Under the pieces are notes generated by a model. The model did no database searches. It was not told the origin of the DNA and saw nothing but the letters and a program-made list of their open reading frames with translations. Source: an uncultured Acidobacteriaceae bacterium (GTDB taxonomy: Bacteria > Acidobacteriota > Terriglobia > Terriglobales > Acidobacteriaceae). From it: DNA of 64,000 nt. The stretch covers positions 1 through 64,000 of the forward strand of contig CAINJJ010000041.1 in the NCBI GenBank assembly GCA_903849645.1, in the 5' to 3' direction. This document shows, piece by piece, positions 15,650-25,431 of the stretch. Within the stretch, counting starts at the first letter, position 1, and the number at the start of each line of letters is the position of its first letter. Position numbers and translations under genes: made by a program.

Positions 15650-17494
15650 TCACTGCTGATTGACGCTGCGGGGCTCGGTCACTTCGAGTATGCGATCCGC
15701 AGCCACATCGTGCAACAACTGGCGCGTACCCGATGGCCAGCGGATCTCGATTTCCCTGATCAGGTTCGATTTGCCCAGGCCAAAATGAACGCGTGGGTCG
15801 CTCGATGCGGCATAGCCCGTGCTCGTGGTCGCCTCGTTATAGAGCATTCTGCCATCGTCCGTAGTGACCCGAATCTGCGCGCCGATGCCCATTCGATTGC
15901 TTTTCGTTCCAACAAGTTTGAGCAGGACCCAATGATTGCGCGTATCGGTGAGGTTGCGAAACACTCTGACGGGAGCGCCCAGGGCGGTGACTACCAGGTC
16001 CATTCGTCCGTCGTTGTCAAGATCCCCGTACGCGAGCCCGCGGTGCGGCGCCGGCCGTGTAAAGTCGGCCCCGGCAAAAGCGCTCACGTCTTCAAACTGC
16101 CCGTTCCCGCGATTGCGAAATACCGCGTTCGGTTCGGCATAGCGAAAGTGCGATGAAATTTCGCCGATATTGTCGAGCACGTTGCTGCGGGCCACCACCA
16201 GGTCCTTCCAACCATCGTTGTCGAGGTCGACAATCCCGTTTGACCAACCGGACATCGGCCTGGTCAGATTCGCAAGCCGACTCTCCTGCCCCGCATTGCG
16301 AAACTGTCCTTTGCCTTGATTGATGAATAATGGAAATGTCTCGTTCTCGATCGCGGTATGCCAAATATCCGGCAAGCCATCGTTGTTCAGATCCCGGAAG
16401 TCGGCGCCCATTCCAGCAAGGGCTGCCCCTTCGTCGTTGAAGGCCACGCCTGCTTCAAAACCCACTTCTTCAAATCGCTTCCCTCCCATGTTGTGGAACA
16501 GGAGGTTCGGGCTGTTGTCATTGGCCACAAAGACGTCGAGAAAACCGTCGCCATCATAATCCGCAAAGACGACCCCCATTCCCTTGCCCAGCACGGCTGA
16601 AATTCCGGTCTCCGCCGAAACATCGGTAAACGTGCCATCGCCGTTGTTACGGTACAGTGTGTTTGGAAGTGGAGCGAAGCTGTTGGGGTGACAGTAACCG
16701 CGGCCATCCAAGCCCTGGCAGACAGGTTCGTAGGTCGGATCCCACTGGCAGTAATTTGCTACAAACAGGTCAAGCAGGCCGTCGTTGTTGTAGTCGAACC
16801 ATCCAGCCGCGATGGACCACATCTTGCGGCCCTTGTACACGGCGCCGCCCAAACCGGCTTTGGCGGTGACGTCGGTAAATGTGCCGTCGCCATTATTGTG
16901 AAAGAGTTGATTGCCGTTGACGTTGGCGACAAACAAGTCGGGGTGGCCGTCGTTGTCGTAATCGCCTACCGCCGCTCCCATCCCATAACCGGCGCCCGCG
17001 ACACCGGCGTGCGCGGTGACATCGGTGAAGGTTCCATCGCCGTTGTTGTGAAAGAGCCGGTTGTAGTACTTCGGGCCCGTTTTGACCATCGATGGCATCT
17101 CGGCGCCATTGACCAGGTAAATGTCGAGCAGGCCATCCCCGTCGTAGTCGAACAGAGCAATGCCGGCTGGCATGGCCTCCGGCTGGTGCTTCTCTGGCGT
17201 AGGGCAGTTCTCTGTAACAAAATGTACGCCGGCCTTTTGAGCGACGTCTTCAAAGCGTATGGCCGATGGAAGCGCGACAGCAGGGAGCAAATTCTCAAGT
17301 TGATTGCTCCGCCGGGGCCCCAACCAGGGAAAAAGCATCTTCGGCGCGAGGAAACTGGCTGCGCGCAGAAACACTCGCCGGGAGCCGTCGATGGCTGCCG
17401 GAGCAGCGGCCGGGCGCGACACTAGACCCAGGGCAAATGCGAATCCACCGAGCGCAACAAAGCAAATCAATAAGGTCAACAGCGCCAAACGCAT
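15650..17494 (-). CDS. FG-GAP/VCBS repeat protein with ASPIC/UnbV domain (CRTAC1-like)
   Basis: A 614-residue exported protein. An N-terminal hydrophobic segment (about 3-27) acts as signal or anchor. At least seven calcium-loop repeats of the integrin-alpha FG-GAP type follow (DYDGDGLLDIYLVNG, DYDNDGHPDLFVANVN, DYDGDGFLDVFVAND, DLDNDGWKDLVVAR), predicting a beta-propeller. The C-terminus is an ASPIC/UnbV domain (RVHFGLGKSNLIREIEIRWP). It is followed by the TPR gene after 38 bp and preceded by the receptor gene on the same strand. Family members bind surfaces or carbohydrates in other organisms, but the bacterial role is not established. A second, similar protein is encoded at 21740-23728. 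Confidence 0.92.
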   Translation of the reverse strand: MRLALLTLLICFVALGGFAFALGLVSRPAAAPAAIDGSRRVFLRAASFLAPKMLFPWLGPRRSNQLENLLPAVALPSAIRFEDVAQKAGVHFVTENCPTPEKHQPEAMPAGIALFDYDGDGLLDIYLVNGAEMPSMVKTGPKYYNRLFHNNGDGTFTDVTAHAGVAGAGYGMGAAVGDYDNDGHPDLFVANVNGNQLFHNNGDGTFTDVTAKAGLGGAVYKGRKMWSIAAGWFDYNNDGLLDLFVANYCQWDPTYEPVCQGLDGRGYCHPNSFAPLPNTLYRNNGDGTFTDVSAETGISAVLGKGMGVVFADYDGDGFLDVFVANDNSPNLLFHNMGGKRFEEVGFEAGVAFNDEGAALAGMGADFRDLNNDGLPDIWHTAIENETFPLFINQGKGQFRNAGQESRLANLTRPMSGWSNGIVDLDNDGWKDLVVARSNVLDNIGEISSHFRYAEPNAVFRNRGNGQFEDVSAFAGADFTRPAPHRGLAYGDLDNDGRMDLVVTALGAPVRVFRNLTDTRNHWVLLKLVGTKSNRMGIGAQIRVTTDDGRMLYNEATTSTGYAASSDPRVHFGLGKSNLIREIEIRWPSGTRQLLHDVAADRILEVTEPRSVNQQ

Positions 17495-17541
17495 TCCTCG
17501 TCGTCATCACTCTTTTAGCATAGATTGAGGCATTGAAGAGA

Positions 17542-17582
17542 ATAGTGCCACCGCCGCGTGTTGCGTGCGGCGATGGCACTAT
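17542..17582. repeat. Long hairpin in the receptor/FG-GAP gap
   Basis: Arms of 16 bp (17542-17557 and 17567-17582), with one mismatch, surround a 9-nt loop. No T-run follows on either strand, so it is not a standard terminator. It may slow transcription or protect mRNA ends between receptor and downstream genes. Confidence 0.7.
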
Positions 17583-17640
17583 GGAGTTTCAGTCATTGAA
17601 GGCGCGCCGTCGACGCGGCTGCCTGGTTGCAATTTCCCAG

Positions 17641-17668
17641 GTTCTCGCCCGCCGCAGCGGACGAGAAC
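17641..17668. repeat. Second hairpin in the same gap
   Basis: Twelve-bp arms (17641-17652 and 17657-17668) with one mismatch and a 4-nt loop, and again no T-run. It lies 58 bp beyond the receptor stop codon. Confidence 0.65.
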
Positions 17669-17726
17669 CCGAGGCGCCTGCACCGGAGATTCGTGGATCA
17701 GATTTCGAAGCCACGAATTCGCGGCA

Positions 17727-20700
17727 CTAATAGTAGAACTTCAGACTCATCTGCATCTCACGTGGATTGTTACGCTGGCTGTTGATGGTTCCGAAGGTAG
17801 GATTCTTGGCGGAATCCAACGGTGCGGAGAAGTTCGTGTTGGGGACGCTGAGAACAACGTTGTTGAAGAGGTTGAACGCTTCAGCTCGGAATTCGAAGTA
17901 TCTGTCTTCACCGAGCCCTATCGGGAACGTGCGGAACACCGACATGTCGACATTTTTCCAATGTTGAGAGACAAACGGGTTCACCTTTTCCGTGCCGTAT
18001 GTGTAATTTGGCGGCAGCGCGAAGGCGCTGGGATTGAACCATTGAAGTTCTGTCGGGTTCTTAGGGACGTTGGCCTTGGGGCTGCCCGTCACGTTCACAC
18101 GTTGCTGTGCGCAGCAGCCGATGTTTTCTGTGTCGGTGCCAGTGGTCACAGTGTAAGGCTGTCCTGAAGTGATTTGGACAATTCCGTTGAGCGCCCATCC
18201 GCCAGCCACGACTGCGAGGAGCCTGTTGCCAGACTTGTTATAGGGCGAGGCCGCCGTAAACGCCACCGAGAATACATTCTTCTCGTTGAGGTCCGAGGTG
18301 CCGTAGTCGCTCTTCTTGTTGTAGGGGTTCGACGAGTCACAGCTTGCGCCCAGGTTGCAGCCGTCTGCGTTGGACGAGGACAGCGTATAGGCGGCCATGA
18401 AGTTAATTCCATGGGTGGGACGTTCGGTGACGGTGACTTGCATGGCGTTGTATCGGCTGTTTCCAACGCTCTGGTCAAACCATTGCTGCAGCATGTAAGG
18501 GTAGGGCCGCCGTGCTTGAACATCTCCAGGTCCAGGCTGGGGCGTGTTCAGTGTTGGACCCCAGTCCTCATGCCGGCCGTTCGAGCCGACATAGTTTGCA
18601 TCCAGGGTCATATTCGCCGGCAACTGCCGCTGGATACCTACGTTCCACTGGTCGAAGACCGGCGTCTTGAAGTTCGGGTCCACCATCCACTGGCTGACCT
18701 CGCTGAAGTCGTTGATTGGATATACGAGCGATCCTCCCCCGGTCCCAAATTGCAGCGGATCGGCCGCACCTACCGTTGGAACATTGAGGTTCAGGCCGTT
18801 GTTCTGGATCGTTGCGACCGCAGGCCAGTTGCCGCCGAAGTTCTGCGAGAGTTGAGTGATGTCGGCCCACTCGTCGTAGAAGCGGCTATAGGCTGCGCGA
18901 ATGACCGTCTTTTCATTGAGCCGGTAGGCCAGGCCAAGGCGAGGAGCCCAGTTGGCCAGGGAGTTCTTGATTACGCGGGGGGTGGAGCTGACAACCGCGT
19001 GCGCGGGAAGCCCGCCCGCCGCGGGCGTGCTGGATGCAGTGTAGATGCCGGCCGGAATACAGGGCGCGCCCTGGGTTGCAGAGCAGGTGGGCGGCAGCGC
19101 GTTGAGGATGTACTGGCCAGTGACGGGGTTTGCATTGCCCGTGTAGTAATTTCCCCCTTTACCTGACCCATAGATCGGCGTGTAAACCATGTCGTTGCGG
19201 AAGCCGAGATTGATGGTTAGGCGGCTGGTCGCCTTGAACTGGTCCTGGATGAAGATCCCGTTGATCCATCCACCATTGGCCACTTCGTGAATGTTGCGGT
19301 AGCCGGCTGAGGAGGGAACACCGAGCAGCAAGGACGCCCAGCTATCTCCGCCGATCCCCTGGTTTGTCCCGACGCCCGCGGTTTGAACGGAGGAGAAACC
19401 AATATTGGAGTAGGCGATCGGCGAGCTGAAGTTGTTGGTCACAAAATCCGCGCCCGCCTTAATCGTGTGCCTGCCCAGAATCTTGGTGAATGAACCGCCG
19501 AACTCCCAGTCATCTCCCAGCCCTGTGGACTGCAACTGCGAGCCAGTCAACCCGACATAGCCATTCGCCGAGTACTGCGGAGCATAGACCGTGCTGTTCA
19601 GGGTCATGAAGTACGGGGACATTCCGTATTCCTTCAGCTTCGATATGAAACTCGCATCCTCGCCGGCGTGAGCGGTGCCGGTGTAGGTGTATCCGTAGTT
19701 TCTGCCGAAGTACACGTCCGAGAAAGCCGTCGGGCTGAACGTATGCGTCCAGTGCCCGATGTAGTTGTGGCCGGGCACATGCACGAAGGCACTGCCAATC
19801 GTTCCTGACGGATTTGTGTTGTACAGATCATGCTGGCTGTAGCGGAACATGAGCTGGTTATTGTTGCCGAAGTTCTGATCCACCCGAAGCGTTCCAGATT
19901 GCTGGTCCTGGGTGGTCTTTCCGGGGACATAGAGGTTGCTGCCGTTAACCAGGGCGCCGCTGTTGGGGATGATCGACTCATAGAGCGCCGAGATCGGACT
20001 GATGCGGTTGGTTGGGATAATGTTTCCCGAGAAGGCGCTGCGTGTGTACCCGCCAGAGCCGTCTGGAGCCGTTGAGGCGGGATCCCAGAGCTGATGAAGA
20101 ATCTGCTTCGACACGGGGTCTCGATCATTGCAAATGCCGTCCGTGAATCCTGCAAGACACATGGCGCTGAAGTCGCCAGAGCGATTCGCGGTCGTTGGTC
20201 CCGTGGTTCCGGTCTCCACCGCGGAGCGACGGACGAAAGCCTCCCAGGCTGCGAAGAAGAAGGTGCGGTTTTTGCCGTTATAGAGCTTTGGAATCGACAG
20301 GGGGCCGCCGACCGAGGCGCCATACTGGTTTTGCCGCAGGGGCGCCAATGTCGTCGCAAAGTGGCCGGTAGCGTCCATCACCTGGTTGCGGAGGAACTCC
20401 CAGGCAGCGCCATGGTACTGGTTCGTGCCGGATTTTGTAACCACGCTGACCGTGGCTCCGGCAGCGCCGCCGTACTCGGCCAGATCGTTGTGACCCTGGC
20501 TCTTGAACTCCTGAATGGCGTCCACGATGGGCGAATAGTTATAGGTTCCGGAAAGCGTGTTCAGATCGTTGGAGCCGTCGAGGATGAACATGTTGCTGCG
20601 GTTGCGGGCGCCGTTCACTGCCGGGAAGCTGAACTGCCCGACCGAGGCGCCATTCCATCCGCCGCCTCCGCCGCTGTTCTGGTCGGTGTTGATGTTCGCG

Positions 20701-21221
20701 ACACCTGGCAGGATTGTCAATAATTCGGTGAAGTTGCGCCCGTTCAAAGGCAGGTCGTTCATTTCCTTGGGCGAGACAACCGTGCCCAGTTCCGAGGTCG
20801 AAGTCTCCAGGGTTGGGGCGGCGGCTGTGACGGTGACGGTGCTCGAGGTTGCGCCGACTCTCAACTGAAAGTCGAAGGTCGCGGTTTGGCCAACCTGGAG
20901 GGTTACGGCCGGCTGCGACACCGCGGCAAAGCCGGCTGCGGACACCTGCATGCTATAGGCGCCCGGCACGACGCTCGGGAAGTTGTAAATTCCGTCGGTG
21001 GTGGAGCTTGTTTTCCTGACGACGCCGGTATCGACGTTCGTGAGTTCAACCTGCGCGTTTGCTACGGCTGCGCCGGATGGATCCTTGACGACGCCGTTGA
21101 CGTTGGCGGTAGCCTGCTGGCCGATGGCGATCTGGGGTACCCAACCCCCAACGCCCAACAGGATCAAAAGCAGCCCTAGGTACGAGTGCCTGTTCCGGAG
21201 TCTCCTGACTCTCATTGTCAT
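17727..21221 (-). CDS. Oar-like TonB-dependent outer-membrane receptor
   Basis: An intact 1164-residue outer-membrane transporter. The signal peptide ends near AIGQQ. A carboxypeptidase-regulatory-like domain follows (ANVNGVVKDPSGAAVANAQV), then the plug (LPLNGRNFTELLTILPG, AGATVSVVTKSGTNQYHG), then a barrel of about 800 residues ending in the aromatic terminus KFYY. Such acidobacterial Oar-like receptors probably import oligosaccharides or peptides using TonB energy, but ligands are rarely known. ATG 21221 has AAGGAGG five bp upstream. It heads the minus-strand set receptor, FG-GAP, TPR and diverges from a second FG-GAP gene and a fucosidase, which suggests a glycan substrate. Confidence 0.95.
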   Translation of the reverse strand: MTMRVRRLRNRHSYLGLLLILLGVGGWVPQIAIGQQATANVNGVVKDPSGAAVANAQVELTNVDTGVVRKTSSTTDGIYNFPSVVPGAYSMQVSAAGFAAVSQPAVTLQVGQTATFDFQLRVGATSSTVTVTAAAPTLETSTSELGTVVSPKEMNDLPLNGRNFTELLTILPGVANINTDQNSGGGGGWNGASVGQFSFPAVNGARNRSNMFILDGSNDLNTLSGTYNYSPIVDAIQEFKSQGHNDLAEYGGAAGATVSVVTKSGTNQYHGAAWEFLRNQVMDATGHFATTLAPLRQNQYGASVGGPLSIPKLYNGKNRTFFFAAWEAFVRRSAVETGTTGPTTANRSGDFSAMCLAGFTDGICNDRDPVSKQILHQLWDPASTAPDGSGGYTRSAFSGNIIPTNRISPISALYESIIPNSGALVNGSNLYVPGKTTQDQQSGTLRVDQNFGNNNQLMFRYSQHDLYNTNPSGTIGSAFVHVPGHNYIGHWTHTFSPTAFSDVYFGRNYGYTYTGTAHAGEDASFISKLKEYGMSPYFMTLNSTVYAPQYSANGYVGLTGSQLQSTGLGDDWEFGGSFTKILGRHTIKAGADFVTNNFSSPIAYSNIGFSSVQTAGVGTNQGIGGDSWASLLLGVPSSAGYRNIHEVANGGWINGIFIQDQFKATSRLTINLGFRNDMVYTPIYGSGKGGNYYTGNANPVTGQYILNALPPTCSATQGAPCIPAGIYTASSTPAAGGLPAHAVVSSTPRVIKNSLANWAPRLGLAYRLNEKTVIRAAYSRFYDEWADITQLSQNFGGNWPAVATIQNNGLNLNVPTVGAADPLQFGTGGGSLVYPINDFSEVSQWMVDPNFKTPVFDQWNVGIQRQLPANMTLDANYVGSNGRHEDWGPTLNTPQPGPGDVQARRPYPYMLQQWFDQSVGNSRYNAMQVTVTERPTHGINFMAAYTLSSSNADGCNLGASCDSSNPYNKKSDYGTSDLNEKNVFSVAFTAASPYNKSGNRLLAVVAGGWALNGIVQITSGQPYTVTTGTDTENIGCCAQQRVNVTGSPKANVPKNPTELQWFNPSAFALPPNYTYGTEKVNPFVSQHWKNVDMSVFRTFPIGLGEDRYFEFRAEAFNLFNNVVLSVPNTNFSAPLDSAKNPTFGTINSQRNNPREMQMSLKFYY

Positions 21222-21327
21222 ATTGCCTCCTTGAGTTTTGTTGGCGCGCTAATCGGACAACGTTTACCATCGCCGGCCCAGGCGACTTTCGCAATCGTCA
21301 AGTTAACGATTACTTAATTGGACACTC

Positions 21328-21356
21328 ACGATATAGATCGACCGCACAGCTGTCAA
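21328..21356 (-). promoter_or_regulatory. Promoter of the Oar-like receptor
   Basis: On the minus strand a perfect TTGACA (21356-21351) is followed after 17 bp by TATCGT (21333-21328), giving a leader of about 100 nt. Inside the leader AATCGT (21293-21298) and ACGATT (21306-21311) form an inverted pair that could be an operator. Confidence 0.55.
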
Positions 21357-21739
21357 GGATTTTTTTCTGGGATCGGCTGGATGGGGTTCGTTGCCAGCGT
21401 ACATTGTTGATTCAGCGCCGGTTAAGCAATCATAACCTCCACTCCGGACCAGGAAAGCCATTTTGGTGTGTGCCAGAGATCACAGCCATCGAGTAAAGGT
21501 GAAGACAGAGCGTCCCCTCTCCGAAAGCGTGGCGTTGAGCGTGAATTGGACTCGCAGAGGGCGGTTCGGGCCGGCAGCGGGGGGTATCTGCCCGAGCAGT
21601 CTCTGAACGGCGGGGTCACGCTCGCTGTATCGAAGTTCGCGATGGGGGGAGCGCGTGCGATTGGGTGCGTGGGGAAGGCCTGTGTTGCGCCTGCGCGAGG
21701 ACGCAGGCGCATCGATGCTTCGCGCAGCGCCGTTGTACC
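21357..21739. other. Divergent intergenic region between receptor and second FG-GAP gene
   Basis: Contains no convincing gene. It must carry the plus-strand promoter for the FG-GAP/fucosidase side, but no good -35/-10 pair was found. The upstream in-frame extension of the FG-GAP gene (from GTG 21665) reads as low-quality, Cys/Arg-rich sequence and was not taken as coding. Confidence 0.4.
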
Positions 21740-23728
21740 ATGTCCGGAAGAGGTAAAGACACGTTGCGATTCCACGAACTCTGCGTTTCCCCATTGCTCT
21801 CGGTTCGTTGTGGCCGCATTGGGAAACACGTTGGTCGACGAGGGTTCCCGTCCGCTTTTCTGGCGCCTGCCATTTGCGGGTTGCTTGCTTTGGTGCTGCG
21901 TTTCGCTCCAGCCTCTGTTGTCGCCGCCGCCCAGCAGGGGCCGGCTGCGAGCGGAGAAATGACCAACTCCGGCCCTCACGCGGCAGTATTTGATAATCAG
22001 CACCGTCCCATCACGGCCGGTGGCTTCGTGAAGACGGGTCCGGCTACCTTCATCGATGCAACCGAAAAGGCCGGGCTGACGAAATGGCGGAACGTAACCG
22101 GTTCCCCGGAAAAGCGGGTGATCATTGAAGCAAAGGGTTCAGGCGTCTGCCTTGTTGATTACGATAACGATGGCTGGATCGATATCTATCTAGTGAACGG
22201 ATCGACGCTTGACGGCCTGACCGGCAAGGGGCCTTCCCCGCATGCGGCTCTCTTCCATAACAACCATGACGGCACCTTTACTGACGTGTCCGCCAGCGCA
22301 GGCGTGGAAAACGACCGATGGGGAACCGGCTGCGTTGTGGGCGACTACGACAACGACGGGTGGCCTGATCTCTACGTGACCAATGTCGGCGCCAGTCGAC
22401 TCTATCACAACAATCACAACGGCACATTCACCGATGTAGCGGTGCAGGCCGGTGTGGCCCTCGATGGAGGTACAGCCGAAATAGCCACCGACCACACCGG
22501 CGCCACCTTCGGGGACTACGACGGAGATGGCAGACTCGACCTGTTTGTGGCTGGCTATATTGATCTTGACCTGAAGAATTCTCCGCTCTCTGGCTCCAAC
22601 ACGGCTGGCTATGACTTTTGCCAGTACCGCGGCATCAAGGTGATGTGCGGTCCGCGAGGCCTGCCGGGGGCACACGATCATCTCTTCCACAACAACGGCG
22701 ACGGCACCTTCAGTGATGTCAGCAAGAAGCTGGGCATGGATGGCCCCAACGGCTATTACGGGCTCGACGCGCTGTTTGTCGACGTCAACAACGACGGCAA
22801 ACCGGACCTGCTGGTGGCGAACGACTCCACGCCAAATTACTTGTACATTAACCAGGGAAACGGCACTTTCAAGGACGAGAGTTATGAAAGCGGATTCGCA
22901 CTCAACGGGGACGGTCGCGAGGCGGCCAATATGGGACTCGCCGTGGGAGACTATGAGAACAACGGACATCTCTCGCTGGTGAGCACAACCTTCTCGGATG
23001 ATTACCCCATACTCTTCCGAAACAACGGCAAAGGGGCCTTCAGCGATGTCAGCTACCAGGCTGGAATTGCCCAGTCGTCTATCCCGTTTGTGAAGTTTGG
23101 CGATGGATTCCTGGATTATGACAATGACGGCTGGAAGGACCTGTTCATGGTAAACGGCCACGTCTATCCCCAAGTGGATCAGCATCCTGAGTGGGGACAA
23201 AGCTACGCCCAGCGCGCTCTTCTCTATCGCAATCTGGGCAACGGCAAGTTCGAGTTGGCGCCGGCGGTTGAGGGAACAGGCCTGGCGGTGGTCACAGTCG
23301 GCCGTGGCGCAGCATTCGGAGACCTCTTCAACGACGGCAAAATCGACGTGGTCATCAACAGCATGGACGGCGTCCCGGTGCTGTTGCGCAACGTCAATCC
23401 GGACCTCCATCATTGGATCGAGATTCAACTCATCGGCGGACTGAAAAGCCCCCGCGACGCGGTCGGCACATCCGTCTACCTGACCGCAAACCGGATGCGC
23501 CAGCGGGGCGACGTCCTGAGCGGCGGAAGTTATCTCTCGTCAAATGACATGCGCGTCCACTTTGGTTTGGGCAACTCGGATCGAGTCGAACAAGTGGAGA
23601 TTCACTGGCCGAGCGGCGCCGTGGAAAAGGTGACGCCGCCTGCCGTTGACCGCATTTATAAGATCACCGAAGGTAAAGGCATAAGCGGCGAGATGTGCGA
23701 CGGCAAGGCCTGCGGCCCGATTCATTGA
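21740..23728 (+). CDS. Second FG-GAP/VCBS protein with ASPIC/UnbV domain (CRTAC1-like)
   Basis: About 662 residues from ATG 21740. A long basic N-region leads into a hydrophobic segment (FLAPAICGLLALVLRFAP) ending near VVAAAQQ, probably an export signal. FG-GAP calcium loops follow (DYDNDGWIDIYLVNG, DYDNDGWPDLYVTNVG, DYDGDGRLDLFVAGY, DVNNDGKPDLLVAND, DYDNDGWKDLFMVNG), and an ASPIC/UnbV domain closes the protein (RVHFGLGNSDRVEQVEIHWP). It ends near a pair of cysteines (EMCDGKACG), absent from the 15650-17494 paralogue. The true start is uncertain because no clear ribosome binding site precedes ATG 21740. It is divergent from the receptor and lies 272 bp ahead of the fucosidase gene. Confidence 0.88.
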   Translation: MSGRGKDTLRFHELCVSPLLSVRCGRIGKHVGRRGFPSAFLAPAICGLLALVLRFAPASVVAAAQQGPAASGEMTNSGPHAAVFDNQHRPITAGGFVKTGPATFIDATEKAGLTKWRNVTGSPEKRVIIEAKGSGVCLVDYDNDGWIDIYLVNGSTLDGLTGKGPSPHAALFHNNHDGTFTDVSASAGVENDRWGTGCVVGDYDNDGWPDLYVTNVGASRLYHNNHNGTFTDVAVQAGVALDGGTAEIATDHTGATFGDYDGDGRLDLFVAGYIDLDLKNSPLSGSNTAGYDFCQYRGIKVMCGPRGLPGAHDHLFHNNGDGTFSDVSKKLGMDGPNGYYGLDALFVDVNNDGKPDLLVANDSTPNYLYINQGNGTFKDESYESGFALNGDGREAANMGLAVGDYENNGHLSLVSTTFSDDYPILFRNNGKGAFSDVSYQAGIAQSSIPFVKFGDGFLDYDNDGWKDLFMVNGHVYPQVDQHPEWGQSYAQRALLYRNLGNGKFELAPAVEGTGLAVVTVGRGAAFGDLFNDGKIDVVINSMDGVPVLLRNVNPDLHHWIEIQLIGGLKSPRDAVGTSVYLTANRMRQRGDVLSGGSYLSSNDMRVHFGLGNSDRVEQVEIHWPSGAVEKVTPPAVDRIYKITEGKGISGEMCDGKACGPIH

Positions 23729-23929
23729 ACTCGTCCTCTGGAGACGACCCGGCAGCCGATAAACCGTCAGCAGCGCCATCGGCCGCTTCCCCATTCACGT
23801 CGACTGGACATCACAGCGTTCAAATTGGCAGATGGGATCTTCGTCGCGATTGAACCCAACTCAGAAGCAAATATGCAAGCCGCCTGATGGCCAATTCGCC
23901 TCAGGTTGCGGTTTCTTCCATCGCCAAAT

Positions 23930-23958
23930 TTGGCAGGAGCATGTCTTGTGGTTATGAT
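23930..23958 (+). promoter_or_regulatory. Promoter of the GH29 gene
   Basis: TTGGCA (23930-23935), a 17-bp spacer and TATGAT (23953-23958) match sigma70 spacing. Transcription would start near 23965, about 36 nt before the ATG at 24001. The gene therefore has its own promoter despite following the FG-GAP gene. Confidence 0.6.
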
Positions 23959-24000
23959 GCATGAGTCGCGCGCTGCAAGATGCCAGTGCGCTGAGGGAGA

Positions 24001-25431
24001 ATGGCCGTGATCCGTCAAGTTGGGCAATTTTTGATCTTGGCAGGGTTGCTGATGCCTGCGACCGGAATGTGTGGCGCACAACAGCAAATCACCTATCAGC
24101 CGACGCTTGAATCGCTGGACAGTCACCCGCTGCCGCAATGGTATGCGGGAGCGAAGTTGGGGATCTTCATCCATTGGGGACTGTATTCAGTGCCGGGCTG
24201 GGCGCCAATCTCCCATCCCGATCACGACTTTACCACCGTGGACTACATCAAGAACAACCCGTACGCGGAGTGGTATCTGAACGTCATGCGCGTTCCGGGA
24301 TCGCCGACGCAGGCTTATCACAAAGAGCACTACGGAGCGAATTTCAGCTACTATGACTTTGCTCCCGTCTTCAACCGCGAGTCGAAGAAGTGGAATCCCA
24401 ACGACTGGGCAGCCACCTTTCGCGACGCAGGGGCGCGCTATGTCGTGCTGACGACCAAGCACCACGAGGGGTTCACGCTATGGCCGAGCACAACGGTGAA
24501 TCCGAATCCCTCGATTCCACAGAACGAGCGCCACGCGGAACGTGACATTGTAGGCGAACTGACGGCAGCCGTGAGCAAAGCGGGAATGAAGATGGGGCTC
24601 TATTACTCCGGCGGATACGACTGGACGTTTAACACAGGCCCCATCGAAACCGTGGCGGACTACGAGAGCGTGAAGCCGCAAACACAGGCCTATGGGGATT
24701 ACGCCTTCGAGCAGATTCATGAGCTGATCGATCGTTATCACCCTGCAGTTCTATGGAACGACATCGATTGGCCGAGGACGGGCCGGCCCATGCAGGTCGA
24801 GGCCGACTACTACAATGCCGTGCCGGATGGAGTGGTGGACGATCGCCTTGGAATCAAACACGCTGATTTCATTTCGCCGGAGTATCAAAAGGTGGAGAAG
24901 ATCGGCGTGAAGAAGTGGGAGGAGTGCCGCGGTCTTGGGCAGTCGTTTGGCTATAACCGCGCCGAGGGCGAGGCGGAAACCATTGCTTCCGCCGACCTGA
25001 TCTCGATGCTGGTGGACATTGTGAGCAAGAACGGCAACCTGCTGCTCGACGTGGGACCGGAAGTCGATGGGACGATTCCTCCTGTGCAGATGGAACGGTT
25101 AAAAGCGCTGGGCGCCTGGCTCAAGCAGAACGGCGAGGCGATCTACGACACCGTGCCGTGGGATCGCGCCGTGGGCACGACTGCCGAAGGCGACGAAGTA
25201 CGATTCACCCGCAAGGGAGCTAACCTGTACGTGACTATTTTAGGGACTCCGAAGGTGCGGACGGCGACGATTGTCGGTGTGGCACTCGCGCCAGGCGTGC
25301 AAGTCACAATGCTGGGCGATGCCAGGCAGTTGGACACGAAGGAAGCAGCCGGTAATCTGCAAGTGACGCTGCCGGAACACCTGCCTGGGAACTATGCGTA
25401 TGTGCTGAAGCTGGCCGGTTACGCGCGATGA
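24001..25431 (+). CDS. Secreted GH29 alpha-L-fucosidase
   Basis: A 476-residue exported enzyme that removes alpha-linked L-fucose from glycans by a retaining mechanism. The signal peptide ends near TGMCGAQQ. The GH29 barrel shows GIFIHWGLYSVPGWAP near 54-70, TKHHEGF with His154-His155, and the nucleophile Asp254 in LWNDIDWP. A C-terminal beta-domain follows. Length is typical. ATG 24001 has GAGGGAG directly upstream. The neighbourhood of a TonB receptor and FG-GAP surface proteins suggests that fucosylated glycans are processed outside or in the periplasm before uptake. Confidence 0.94.
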   Translation: MAVIRQVGQFLILAGLLMPATGMCGAQQQITYQPTLESLDSHPLPQWYAGAKLGIFIHWGLYSVPGWAPISHPDHDFTTVDYIKNNPYAEWYLNVMRVPGSPTQAYHKEHYGANFSYYDFAPVFNRESKKWNPNDWAATFRDAGARYVVLTTKHHEGFTLWPSTTVNPNPSIPQNERHAERDIVGELTAAVSKAGMKMGLYYSGGYDWTFNTGPIETVADYESVKPQTQAYGDYAFEQIHELIDRYHPAVLWNDIDWPRTGRPMQVEADYYNAVPDGVVDDRLGIKHADFISPEYQKVEKIGVKKWEECRGLGQSFGYNRAEGEAETIASADLISMLVDIVSKNGNLLLDVGPEVDGTIPPVQMERLKALGAWLKQNGEAIYDTVPWDRAVGTTAEGDEVRFTRKGANLYVTILGTPKVRTATIVGVALAPGVQVTMLGDARQLDTKEAAGNLQVTLPEHLPGNYAYVLKLAGYAR

